Source: Saccoglossus kowalevskii | Taxonomy: Eukaryota > Hemichordata > Enteropneusta > Harrimaniidae | DNA length: 64,000 nucleotides | Direction: 5' to 3' | NCBI RefSeq assembly: GCF_000003605.2 | Contig: NW_003148769.1 | Location: 490,256 to 554,255 of the forward strand | In this document: piece by piece, positions 35,901-44,299 of the stretch | Layout of the letters: each line of letters opens with the position of its first letter | Position numbering within the stretch: position 1 is the stretch's first letter | Program-made: the position numbers and the translations under genes | The notes under the pieces: generated by a model | What the model was told of the DNA's origin: nothing | The model's database searches: none | Seen by the model: the letters and a program-made list of their open reading frames with translations, nothing else

Positions 35901-38742
35901 TAAAAATACCAGTTAGTGCTGTATTTGCAAATGTAATTTCAGTAATTGTAAAAATGACTTATGGTAATGGAAACACTAAATAATGTTTACTTACGTTCTG
36001 TATTCATCAAATCGGTGTGGGAGAGAAAAAAAGAAACATAAAAATAACAGTTAGTGCTGTATTTGCAAATGTAATTTCAGTAATTGTAAAAATGACTTCT
36101 GGTAATGGAAACACTAAATAATGTTTACTTACCAACTGTATCCATCAAATCGGAGCGACATAGAAAAAAAGAAACATGAAAATACCAGTTAGTGCTGTAT
36201 TTGTAAATGTAATTTCAGTTATTGTAAAAATGACATATGGTAATGGAAATACTAAATAATGTTTACTTACAATCTGTATCCATCAAATCGGTGCAAGAGA
36301 GAAAAAAAGAAACATAAAATACCAGTTAGTGCTGTATTTGCAAATGTAATATCAGTAATTGTAAAAATGACATCTGGTAAGGGAAACACTAAATAAGGTT
36401 TACTTACCAACTGAATCCATCAAATCGGTGCGACATAGAAAAAAAGTAACATGAAAATACCAGTTAGTGCTGTATTTGCAAATACAATTTCAGTAATTGA
36501 GTAATGAAAACAGAAATATCCGCATAACATTATGTCATCATTGTATTTAGATTAGAATTGTAAAAATGACATCTGGTAATGGAAACACTAAATAATGGTT
36601 ACTTACGTCCTGTATCCATGAAATCGGTGCAAGAGAGAAAAAAAGAAACATAAAAATACCAGTTAGTGCTGTATTTGTAAATGTAATTTCAGTTATTGTA
36701 AAAATGACATACGGTAATGGAAACACTAAATAATGGTTACTTACGTCCTGTATCCATGAAATCGGTGCAAGAGAGAAAAAAAAGAAACATAACAATACCA
36801 GTTAGTGCTGTATTTGCAAATACAATTTCAGTAATTGAGTAATGAAAACAGAAATATCAGCATAACATTATGTCATCATTGTATTTAGATTAGAATTGTA
36901 AAAATGACTTATGGTAATGGAAACACTAAATAATGTTTACTTACCCGCTGTATCCATCAAATCGGTGCAAGAGAGAAAAAAAGAAACATAAAAATACCAG
37001 TTAGTGCTGTATTTGCAAATGTAATTTCAGTAATTGTAAAAATGAGATCTGGTAAGGGAAACACTAAATAATGTTTACTTACGTTCTGTATCCATCAAAT
37101 CGGTGCAAGAGAGAAAAAAAGAAACATGAAAATACCAGTTAGTGCTGTATTTGTAAATGTAATTTCAGTAATTGTAAAAATGATATCTGGTAATGGAATT
37201 ACTTAATACGGTCTACTTACGCTCTATTTTCGTCAAATCTGTGTGAGATAAAAAAAGGAAAAATATCGTTTCGGTCAGTCATGTTCACCAATGGCAATGT
37301 AACATTCCCCGGACCTTACTGACAGTCTGCATGTGGGGTACTCAACATAAAGCCAAGTATTTGATGATTTCAGTTACGAAATAAAGTATTACAGGCAAGA
37401 ATGGGATCACTAAGAAGAAGAGGTCATGCTGTGCCTTTGCGAAAATATGAATATTATTTACTGTCCGCAAATTTCATGGCTTGCATAGAATGTTGCATAA
37501 TCTTTCCAGAAAGCCTAACGTTGCCGGAGTCATACGGTATCTGAAATGCAGCCCAGGTGTTATTGTGTCTGAATTTCAGTCCTATGACATCCGTTTATAT
37601 ACACAGTTTTCTATTTGAATTAACCAATCCCAAGAAAGATAGAGACAATTACAAATAATCAGGTGTGGCATCCACTAATCAGGAGAGGCCCAAAATAGCG
37701 TTAAACAATAGGCTTCACAAGCAGATGTAATTGTTCTTGGCTGTAAGCTTACAAACTCAGAATATATATAAGGACCATGACGCGGTGAATGAGTGTGAAA
37801 TGTTGCTAAAATATCTTCAAATTAAACATGCACAGCAATATCTCACATACCTTGTATGTCATCCTCATTTTCCTAAAATAAAATAATATAAATAGATTAG
37901 GAGATACAACGTCGCCAAACAAAACTGAAACTTTGACTTTTTGACTTGTAGTCATTGAGGAATAATCTACACGTTTGTTGCTATAATAGTAAATAATTTT
38001 CACAAAAAATAGATGTTTAAAACAGTAAGAATTTCGTTGTGTTAGGTTGTCAGGTGACGCCATGATTGGACAAGCCCAATTTGGTGATCAGAAGAGTTCC
38101 AACTTGCTAGGAAGTTGAGTATTAATGATAATTGGTATACAATACTTTGAACCTTGACAAAATATCCAAAACTGCAATTGCCAAAAAATGTTCCAGGAAC
38201 ATGCTTGAAGCGCGGTGGTCGTCGCGCAGCGCGTGTTCGAATTTCATGTAATTAAACAATGTATTTTACACGCGTTGTATACGTCGCTATGAGTCCCATA
38301 TCGAACACTACGCGGCACGACGACTGCCGCCCTTTAACAACAACAGAGTAACAGAAATCATTGGCCAAAAGTCGATTTCTTTGTGATCTCATAGTTCAAG
38401 TAGTTTTGAATGTATGTTGGTTTATTTTAGAAAAATAAGATTATTTATGAAATCACTGGATTCACATGGTAAAAAATCAAGTAACTACCTCTATGTGACC
38501 ATGTGAATATCGGAAAACAACAATGTCGCGACATGCTAACACGGCGGTGATGAGACCGACCTTTAATTAATGGTTTTTCATGAAACATGATTCTCTCAAA
38601 TCGCCAACAAGCTTGGCAGTATTCAACAACGATAAGGCTAATAAACACTACGCTAAAGTATGCAAAAGAATCGGCATATCAGCGTTTTTAAATAACACTG
38701 CTGGTACACATTTAATACATAGAATACTTATGAACTTACCAT
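29017..38742 (-). CDS. Roc-COR GTPase fused to a C-terminal nucleoside phosphorylase-like domain (ROCO-PNP), spliced gene
   Basis: Coding exons in transcript order: 38742-38740 (ATG), 37872-37851, 37238-37221, 34712-34518, 33180-32891, 32656-32542, 32100-31985, 31500-30363, 30239-30162, 29960-29017. Summed length is 2919 nt with all phases matching, giving 972 residues. Roc domain about residues 30-290: P-loop GSYGAGKT at 38-45, WDFAGQ (G3) at 163-168, TKTD (G4) at 246-249, AVDN near 283. COR domain about 290-630. PNP_UDP_1-type domain 659-972, with GVAGG near 745-749, FEMEN near 915-919 and NYSD near 941-944. There is no room for N-terminal leucine-rich repeats and no kinase domain. Known of the families: Roc-COR modules bind and hydrolyse GTP and act as switches; PNP-family domains cleave the N-glycosidic bond of nucleosides and occur as effector or sensor domains in fungal NLRs. 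Inference: a cytosolic GTP-regulated nucleoside-cleaving enzyme, possibly in innate immunity. The 138-bp unit array lies between the third and fourth coding exons. Confidence 0.88.
30162..30239 (-). CDS. Linker exon between COR and PNP domains
   Basis: This 78-nt symmetric phase 1-1 exon is bounded by TTATTATTTCTTAG and GCAG|GTAAGT. It encodes about 26 residues starting DRVTIKNTHSQF with no recognised domain. Because it is symmetric it could be skipped without breaking the frame, which would place COR directly against PNP. Confidence 0.8.
30363..31500 (-). CDS. Large exon: end of Roc domain and full COR domain
   Basis: The acceptor is TGTTTTCAG|GAG (phase 0) and the donor AAAAG|GTTAGT (phase 1). 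The exon encodes 379 residues. The beginning, with YAVDNSSGSGVPELREAL, matches the last Roc strand and helix. The COR signature follows: LNKRWVNLSKVYE, then a helical segment, IREIIHFHED and VVIIDPSWLADLLR (compare the typical hydrophobic-x-DPxWL of COR). The second half (HFSDNFLPDGIFYNLVVKRI) matches COR-B. COR mediates dimerisation in ROCO proteins. A Cys-rich tail (CVSIDKPCCWKTH) precedes the linker exon. Antisense reading frames here are shadows. Confidence 0.88.
31985..32100 (-). CDS. Roc exon carrying the G4 motif TKTD
   Basis: The acceptor TTACTAG|AT (phase 1) and donor CCACAG|GTAAGC (phase 0) bound 116 nt. The translation contains LYYWINSIYGRS, a typical ROCO helix after G3, and FVIVCTKTDLVPQ, the guanine-specificity (N/T)KxD strand. 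It is open only in this frame and joins both neighbours in phase. Confidence 0.85.
32542..32656 (-). CDS. Roc exon after G3
   Basis: The acceptor is CTGTACATAG|ATA (phase 0) and the donor AAAAAG|GTAAAT (phase 1); length 115 nt. It encodes IFLARKCIYVLVVDISKLLE and an acidic helix. Together with the preceding TAHQ it gives the usual ROCO block (TAHQxFLxxxxxYVLVxD). Confidence 0.85.
32891..33180 (-). CDS. Roc exon carrying the G3 motif WDFAGQ
   Basis: The acceptor is TTATTTGTAG|GT (phase 1) and the donor CACCAG|GTAAGT (phase 0); length 290 nt. It ends in FSLWDFAGQKIYYTAHQ, the DxxG switch II of Roc GTPases. About 80 residues, many acidic (IPEDDLKKLL, TRDEVDDGG, LDGETEMEML), lie between the G2 region and G3. 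This is longer than in small Ras-like GTPases. Confidence 0.87.
33181..34517 (-). other. Intron between the P-loop and G3 exons
   Basis: 1337 nt, beginning with GC instead of GT and ending TTATTTGTAG. No exon-like open frame in phase is visible inside it. Confidence 0.6.
34518..34712 (-). CDS. Roc exon carrying the P-loop; probable GC-AG intron follows
   Basis: The acceptor is TTTCATACCAG|GC (phase 1). The exon encodes IFQAALTQDAHKETYRGCF, then MFVGSYGAGKTSTIRSIGG (Walker A, GxxxxGKT) and YKTTDGIEI, whose Thr is the likely G2 residue. The only phase-compatible donor before the in-frame stop is AAAGAG|GCATGT, a GC donor, which joins in phase to the G3 exon to give Gly80. No good GT donor in the right phase is visible. 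Confidence 0.8.
34824..37256 (-). repeat. Tandem array of 17 units (period 138 bp), each with an acceptor-NNN-donor splice cassette
   Basis: The variable triplets lie (plus coordinates) at 34830, 34968, 35106, 35244, 35382, 35520, 35719, 35857, 35995, 36133, 36271, 36408, 36607, 36745, 36945, 37083 and 37221. Spacing is 138 bp (one is 137), except three of 199-200 bp that keep an extra segment of about 61 bp. On the gene strand each close unit reads CACTAACTGG, a T-rich tract (TTTCTTTTTTTCTCTC), GATTTGATGGATACAG, NNN, GTAAGT. NNN in transcript order: AGC, AAC, CGG, GAC, GAC, TTG, ATT, TTG, AAC, AAC, AAC, ATT, TTG, AAA, AAA, TGA, AGG. Flanking exons meet in phase 1, so 3-nt exons keep the frame. 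Variants of the flanking sequence travel with certain triplets (TTG with the GTCGCTCC form), showing block duplication. Seen: the repeats and motifs. Inferred: use as microexons. Confidence 0.9.
37221..37238 (-). CDS. 18-nt microexon at the 5' end of the tandem array
   Basis: CTTTTTTTATCTCACACAG precedes the exon and GTAAGT follows it. The exon is symmetric (phase 1-1) and encodes LTKIE plus split codons. It is the divergent, outermost member of the 138-bp array. In the other units the matching acceptor reads CACCG instead of CACAG, so this site is lost there. A second acceptor, AATAG, 15 nt further in would leave only AGC, the counterpart of the 3-nt exons of the other units. Confidence 0.65.
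37851..37872 (-). CDS. 22-nt coding exon (ENEDDIQ)
   Basis: The exon lies between TTTTATTTTAG and GTATGT. It starts in phase 0 directly after the upstream ATG and ends in phase 1, matching the next exon. It encodes the acidic peptide ENEDDIQ. It is short, so support rests on splice sites and phase agreement on both sides. Confidence 0.65.
38212..38330. mobile_element. Small inverted-repeat (MITE-like) insertion in the intron following the start-codon exon
   Basis: A GC- and CpG-rich left arm (38212-38240) beginning GCGGTGGTCGTCG is matched by the reverse complement of 38301-38330 (GCGGCAGTCGTCG). The spacer is about 60 bp. The composition contrasts with the AT-rich surroundings. No clear target duplication was found. 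Confidence 0.5.
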
Positions 38743-38859
38743 TATGCCAATATTCTGTGTTGTCGACCAATGCTAATAACAATGTAAATGACGCTTCAGT
38801 CGTCAGTCGATTATCATTCTAATCCAACAATGGCGACATCTCAGTCTCGCAATGTGGCA
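38740..38859 (-). CDS. Exon with 5' UTR and the start codon at its last three bases
   Basis: The acceptor is TTTTATTGCAG and the donor ATG|GTAAGT. All three frames of the exon are closed, so it is mostly untranslated. The final ATG (38742-38740) joins in phase 0 to GAA AAT GAG of the next exon. Two short upstream ORFs precede it: 38839-38819 (6 codons plus stop) and 38817-38803 (4 codons plus stop). They could limit translation. Starting the protein exactly at the intron is inferred from phase. Confidence 0.6.
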
Positions 38860-39026
38860 CTGCAATAAAATAAGTTTTAATAGCATCGACGAACTGCACG
38901 AACATCCAGGCTAATCTATAATATATCAGAGTGAAATCCACGTAACGCAATGTACAAGTATAAGGGAGCGAGCACAATGTAAACACAATGTTCTAAAGGC
39001 AGTAAATACGAAGGAAAAATACTTAC

Positions 39027-39054
39027 CGTGTGCTGTTCAAAACAGTTCCTATCT
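39027..39054 (-). other. Untranslated first exon (predicted)
   Basis: From the predicted initiator A at 39054 to the donor CACACG|GTAAGT. Its intron (39026-38860) ends at TTTTATTGCAG. It is about 28 nt long, and no ATG is visible in it. Confidence 0.45.
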
Positions 39055-39084
39055 GACGACTTAATAAGATTGCGAATTTATATA
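39049..39084 (-). promoter_or_regulatory. Core promoter: TATA box and initiator of the ROCO-PNP gene
   Basis: On the minus strand TATATAAA occupies 39084-39077, and TCAGAT, an initiator-like motif, has its A at 39054. This is 30 bases downstream of the first T of the TATA box, the usual spacing. A good GTAAGT donor follows 28 bases later. Confidence 0.45.
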
Positions 39085-39539
39085 TACACATTACAAATTC
39101 TATAAATATGTCACATTGTTTCATTACTAGGTTTTGGTGTTTAGACATGCATACATTCTGATAGTAAAGATCAAATGTCATCTCGTACAATCTAGGGCAC
39201 TATATTGTGCTAGAGAGTTGTTGACCCGCTTGCAACCACTGCAGTATGGTCATTATAGCATGGATACCATGTTTGTATAACTATCAACAAATGATAAAAT
39301 CCACAATTTAAACAACAATCAGGTTTATATTAAACCTTAGGTAATGTTATTTTATTGCATAAATTAGCTGTGCATTTTTCTAGAAACTTATATTAATTGC
39401 TAGCATTACAATATCGATTGCTGATACATTAATACAAAAACAAAAACAAAAAAACATAATGTCTTAAATAAAATAAAACTCGTGCAAAAGTCATCGTTTG
39501 TTTGCACAAAATTATAAATGCAGACAAATATTACAACAT

Positions 39540-39615
39540 AAAGCACAGGATTCGAACACACGATCCCGAAAGTCGCTAATGCTGGCAGGCCTGCTGCTCC
39601 CCCATGTAACACTCA
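39540..39615 (-). repeat. tRNA-like B-box fragment (possible SINE)
   Basis: The minus strand contains GTGTTCGAATCC (39557-39548 core), a perfect pol III B box, preceded by a TTAGCGACTTTCGGGATC anticodon-arm-like stretch. A clear A box and acceptor stem are missing, so it is probably a tRNA-derived SINE remnant, not a functional tRNA. Confidence 0.4.
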
Positions 39616-39939
39616 CTGCACTGCATGCACACTCAATCCCATAACTGAGTTTAAACCGATAACACTGCTAAAAATATCACTGGCTGGACAATGTTTGAAA
39701 ATTCATTTAAACATTTGACAATAATACACGTGTAATAAACGAAAATTCAAATCATATGATTTTTACCTTCAATAAGTGAATTGTGCCTATAGGTGCGTTG
39801 AAACCATGCAACGAAATAACACCACAGTTTACATATTTACAGGTATGCAGCACAACGTCTTAAGAATGAACACATTTCAGGATTAAAAGAAATAAGACGT
39901 CGTGTGAACAGGGACAAATGAGGTGGCATGATTAATTTA

Positions 39940-40120
39940 GTTCATCATTAACTTTAATACTGCAGTGGCCAATTGAGAATCACGTGACATGTGTTTATTT
40001 TGTCTTATATTCACCAAGGACACACAGTTTTACCTGATTACCAGTGGAACAAATTTGATGGTCCATATGTTGGTCACACAGTTAGGGAGCTTGGTGGTAC
40101 ACCGCCCTTCTCCACACATA
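39940..40120. repeat. Family C repeat, leftmost copy
   Basis: AATTGAGAATCACGTGACATG, GTGTTTATTTTGTCTTATATTC and AAGGACACACAGTTTTAC match copies at about 47.25 and 54.86 kb. Confidence 0.6.
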
Positions 40121-40347
40121 CATAAATGTAGTTACAGAGAAACTGTACATTTTACAATGGTTTTACAAGTTAAATATCACATGAGTACTAACAAATTCAA
40201 TAATCCGATCAATACTAATATGCGAACCATCGGCAAGGTAAAATAGGTAAAATATAGTTATAAAAGAAGTTTACTTAAATATATATATATATATTAGAGC
40301 AAGTTTGTGAACAAATAGGAAAATGTAAAGGTCACAAGTATTCTAAT

Positions 40348-40351
40348 AGTT

Positions 40352-40414
<63 letters not shown>

Positions 40415-40462
40415 TTTTTTTTTATTTTCATTTATTTATTTATTTATTTATTTATTTATTTG
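40348..40462. repeat. (TTTA)n microsatellite
   Basis: Tetranucleotide run of about 115 bp, interrupted once near 40415-40430 by extra T. Confidence 0.95.
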
Positions 40463-41313
40463 AGATACCAACAGGTTTCCCCGATTACAGGCACCCATAA
40501 AAAACAAAAATATTTACAAGAATAATATAAAATAAATGAAAGACCCAAAGCTCAACATATGGCATTTGAAACAGATGTCTTGAAAGAAGATAGACTCGTA
40601 AAAATGTCCACATAACCATCAATATAAATGCAATTTAAAAAGTCAAGACAACGAGGGATAAAAGAATATTTTCTGAGATTACTGTGATAAAGAGGTAATT
40701 TGAAGGGTTATACGGGGCGGAGATTTCTGGAGGGAGCATGAAAAGGAATGTTGGAAATAGTGTAGGGAGAATAAAAAAAAAATATTAAGGCATTTATGCA
40801 AAAAGACGGAGTCCAGGAAAGCTTTACGATTCTCAAGTGACAATAAATTAAAACGAAGGCATAATTCATGATACTGTGATGATCCAAATGGACGAGAAGT
40901 TGGAATAAAGAAATATTGAAAATAGTTCTGAAACAAAGCTATTTTCCATCATGGAATGCATATACAAACAACAAAAATTTAAATATCAGAATTATGTCAT
41001 TGTAAATGAAATTTTCATCAGAAGCATTTTAATAATATAACAATAAACTATTTTACTTTGATAATTGTTATATTCCACGCGAGTCAGTCAGCCAGAAAAA
41101 TAAAGATTCCTGATGAAGAACTTGAGAAAATGGTTCGGAAACAATGCCACAATACATTTTGAAAACTCCAACAGCATAAATACGGTTGAGGCCTGCGGGG
41201 TCAAATAGGACAGCAGGCAGGTGTGTATTTGTATCGTCACGCACTGAGAAAGGTTGAAGGTACAATCCTCCACATAGAAATGGTTAAGGTACATTCACTT
41301 CATATCTTATGTG

Positions 41314-41655
41314 NNNNNNNNNNNNNNNNNNNNNNNNNNNNNNNNNNNNNNNNNNNNNNNNNNNNNNNNNNNNNNNNNNNNNNNNNNNNNNNNNNNNNNN
41401 NNNNNNNNNNNNNNNNNNNNNNNNNNNNNNNNNNNNNNNNNNNNNNNNNNNNNNNNNNNNNNNNNNNNNNNNNNNNNNNNNNNNNNNNNNNNNNNNNNNN
41501 NNNNNNNNNNNNNNNNNNNNNNNNNNNNNNNNNNNNNNNNNNNNNNNNNNNNNNNNNNNNNNNNNNNNNNNNNNNNNNNNNNNNNNNNNNNNNNNNNNNN
41601 NNNNNNNNNNNNNNNNNNNNNNNNNNNNNNNNNNNNNNNNNNNNNNNNNNNNNNN
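41314..41655. other. Assembly gap (342 N)
   Basis: Run of N. Open frames spanning it are artefacts. Confidence 0.98.
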
Positions 41656-43430
41656 AAGTAAATTACAGTGGCTGTGTTAGTGTCTTAGTTTATCCACCCG
41701 TAATAGTGACCCACTCCCCTATATCATCAATGCCTATCGAATATAGCTAAATTCCTGGTAGGACAGAAATATATCAAACCTGGTGTTTATAATTATGGTG
41801 TTTATAACACTATTTAATTGTGGCCAGGAAGCTATAAAACAATGAAGATATTCTCAATAATTAAATTCTACATATCAAGCCAATTAATTTGATATATGCT
41901 ATGCTGATTTTTGGTAACTTTAGCTAGATGTTAGATGTCAACTAATGATTGAAGTGATTTTAATTATTACCCAGTGTTCGCAATTAAAGTAGATGATTTG
42001 CAGAGACCTGCTACGTGAAGGAAACTTACACATTAGAGATATCAGGTTAGATAAAAAGGAATACGCATGAGGCATTGCCTAGTAAACATGCCAACAGCCA
42101 ATGACTGGAGCCGTTGGCTTGATCACATGATTACCAGCGATGTCTTAATGGTTAAGGACTTGTCAAATTGCCACTACTGAACACAATTAGTAAACAATGT
42201 ATTTATACAATTGCTGTAATAATGTTTATAAAATCTACCTTAAACATGCAAGTTGTTGTTGGTGAACATTTGTAGGTAACACAATTGGAAAGCTTAAGGG
42301 TACAATACCCTTCTTCCCCAGACGTACATTGCTGTAAATTCTACATAATCTGTAATATAATATAATGATAGTAAAGTATAATATTGTATTGTATTGACCA
42401 TTGTTTTGCTTTCCCTGATCCCCGTGTGATTGCCAGTGAAGTTTCACTTGACGGAGGCGGGTGTACATTTCTATATCACTGGGTTAAAAAGGCTCCCAAA
42501 TCAATCGTAATATTACAGTATTATTAGATACATTAACACTCGTTAAATCCTTTAATGTTTACGCAAAAAATACATCTTATTTGTTCACCGTCTTGTTTTA
42601 AGCTGATAATCCTAATAATTAAATAATATCCTATAATTTCGATAAGGAGCTTATGGGGGAAACATTGCTTTACCTGCTTGTTCAAGTGCAAATGGTTTTG
42701 AGCCGTAAACATGTGGCCACTGCATAGGAAATACCTAAGCAATTAAAGGATGATACGACTTGAAGTATTTCCTTATTATATATAGTACGATTTCTCATAA
42801 TGTCTCAGCGAACCAGCTCCCAGGAACAATGATTTTAGCTGTATTTGTATTCGCCTTTTTGCATTCAGTGGAGACAAGCTATCAAGCTAGATTAATGTCT
42901 TATGTTTATAACTTAATCAGAATTACTGAACGATATCCATACATATGTGCTCTACGTCATTGTATACTGTCAAGGATAGTCAAGGATAGTGAGAGAGACT
43001 GGAGCAAGAATGACATGTGGAGAGAAAAAGAAGACGTAATGAAGAGAAAAGGATAGGAAGCACATTGCTAGAGAAAAGAATATAGTAAAAGTGTCTATTG
43101 ATAGTGCCGGGCCTTGAAAAAAAGAACAACAAACATTTCAGATAAACCAGTGCAAGGTCACAGTAATGGAACAGTCAACTTTTAAAGTCTAACCTTAAAC
43201 AGTCTCTCAGGGTAGCATTTATATAGATAGGCTATACTTAACTGGTTATGTTTCAGAACTGAACATGAAAGTCCCCGTGTATGACTTTATCATCGTTAAC
43301 GTCCCTGGAACACATAAACCGACCATACTATAAAAAGATGAGAATGGAGAAGCTGGAGCGATGCTTTAGACACATAGCCAGACGAAATCAGGTAACAGTC
43401 AACCTAAATATCCTAGGGTAACGTTACTTA
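41656..43430. other. Intergenic DNA, no gene recognised
   Basis: A 98-codon frame at 42760-43056 (basic C-terminus KEDVMKRKG) has no recognisable family. Two frames of 69-77 codons on the minus strand are equally anonymous. Confidence 0.4.
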
Positions 43431-43439
43431 TAAAAGAGG

Positions 43440-44290
43440 TTACACCAGTGATGCTATCCGAGAAACAAAAGAAAGAACCTGCACTCGCAAAGATGTAGAT
43501 AAATGCTAAACTTAATTTAATGAAAGATGATGGTCATTGGTTTGTTATATCTAGGGGTATTCTGTATAATAAGTTATGTTCCCCTAAAATAGATCATAGC
43601 AACATAGACAAGTGATGTACGTCAGGTAACTATTTCTAAATGCAAAGTAGGTAGGGCACCCCAAGTCGTAGTTCCATTAATGGAAGAGACATTTCTGAAA
43701 GTTGCTATAGATATTTTGAACCAATTGACTCTATAACTGACATAGGTATTCGCTATATTCCAGTCTTGATAGATTATCAGAAGATATTTCATTGATGACA
43801 GTTGAACAGACTGTAGCGTCACTGTCATTCTAGGCTGGGTATTACTGACAATGGCTATCAATTTGGGAAATTAAGTGTATGGGTGCACAGTAAAGAGTTC
43901 ATGATGATACTACAAGACCTGTAGAAAGTCAATGGTAAGTGAAACTAGAACAGTTTATAGCTATTTGTTGAACATACATGACAAATACACAGAGGGGCAT
44001 TGAGCAAGTCAACTGCAAATTGTTGTATGTCTTAGAACAAGAAAACCAGAAACAGAAATCTTGTAGATGAAATCTTATTACTGTTACCAGCAAATCATAA
44101 AAAGACTAAAATAAAATTAGAATTTTCATTCAATGCTAAAATCAGTTAGGGACAAGTGACAAACACTTTCCATTTACATTTATTGAAGAAAGTGAACTAG
44201 GGAATATCATGTGTGAAGATGTTATATTCTACTGAAGTTAGTTCTAGCGATAATAGAATCCTCATCTCGTCTGTGCAAATAATCTGGCGT
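43440..44290 (+). pseudogene. Decayed Ty3/gypsy-like retrotransposon, integrase region
   Basis: In changing frames: EKQKKEPALAKM (pre-integrase linker), GHWFVISRGILYNKL, VVVPLMEETFLKVAIDILNQ (the P-F-x-x-V-A-x-DI block with the first catalytic Asp, about 43664-43725), GITDNGYQFG (second Asp of the DDE core, about 43838-43867), then DEILLLLPANHKK (post-integrase chromodomain-proximal motif). These occur in pol order with many stops and frameshifts. No LTRs, reverse transcriptase or gag were recognised in the flanks. Confidence 0.65.
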
Positions 44291-44299
44291 TGATGCACA

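Noticed and set aside
36547-36795. 82-codon minus-strand frame inside the 138-bp array
   Set aside because: It reads through two units including their acceptor and donor sites and repeats the same peptide. It is a consequence of the tandem repeat, in the wrong frame for the gene.
34824-37256. CRISPR array
   Set aside because: The units are 138 bp with only three variable bases, in an animal gene intron; repeat and spacer proportions are wrong.
34824-37256. 62-nt exons starting at TTTGCAAATACAG in each unit
   Set aside because: The entry phase (2) does not match the preceding exon (1), and 62 is not a multiple of 3. The polypyrimidine tract lies downstream of that AG. Kept only as an alternative for RNA data to exclude.
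41223-41750. Reading frames of 116-175 codons across 41.2-41.75 kb
   Set aside because: They span the second N run and carry no recognisable peptide outside it.
42760-43056. 98-codon plus-strand frame as a secreted or membrane protein
   Set aside because: The hydrophobic stretch is not at the N-terminus, no promoter or splice context is visible, and the length is expected by chance in AT-rich DNA.
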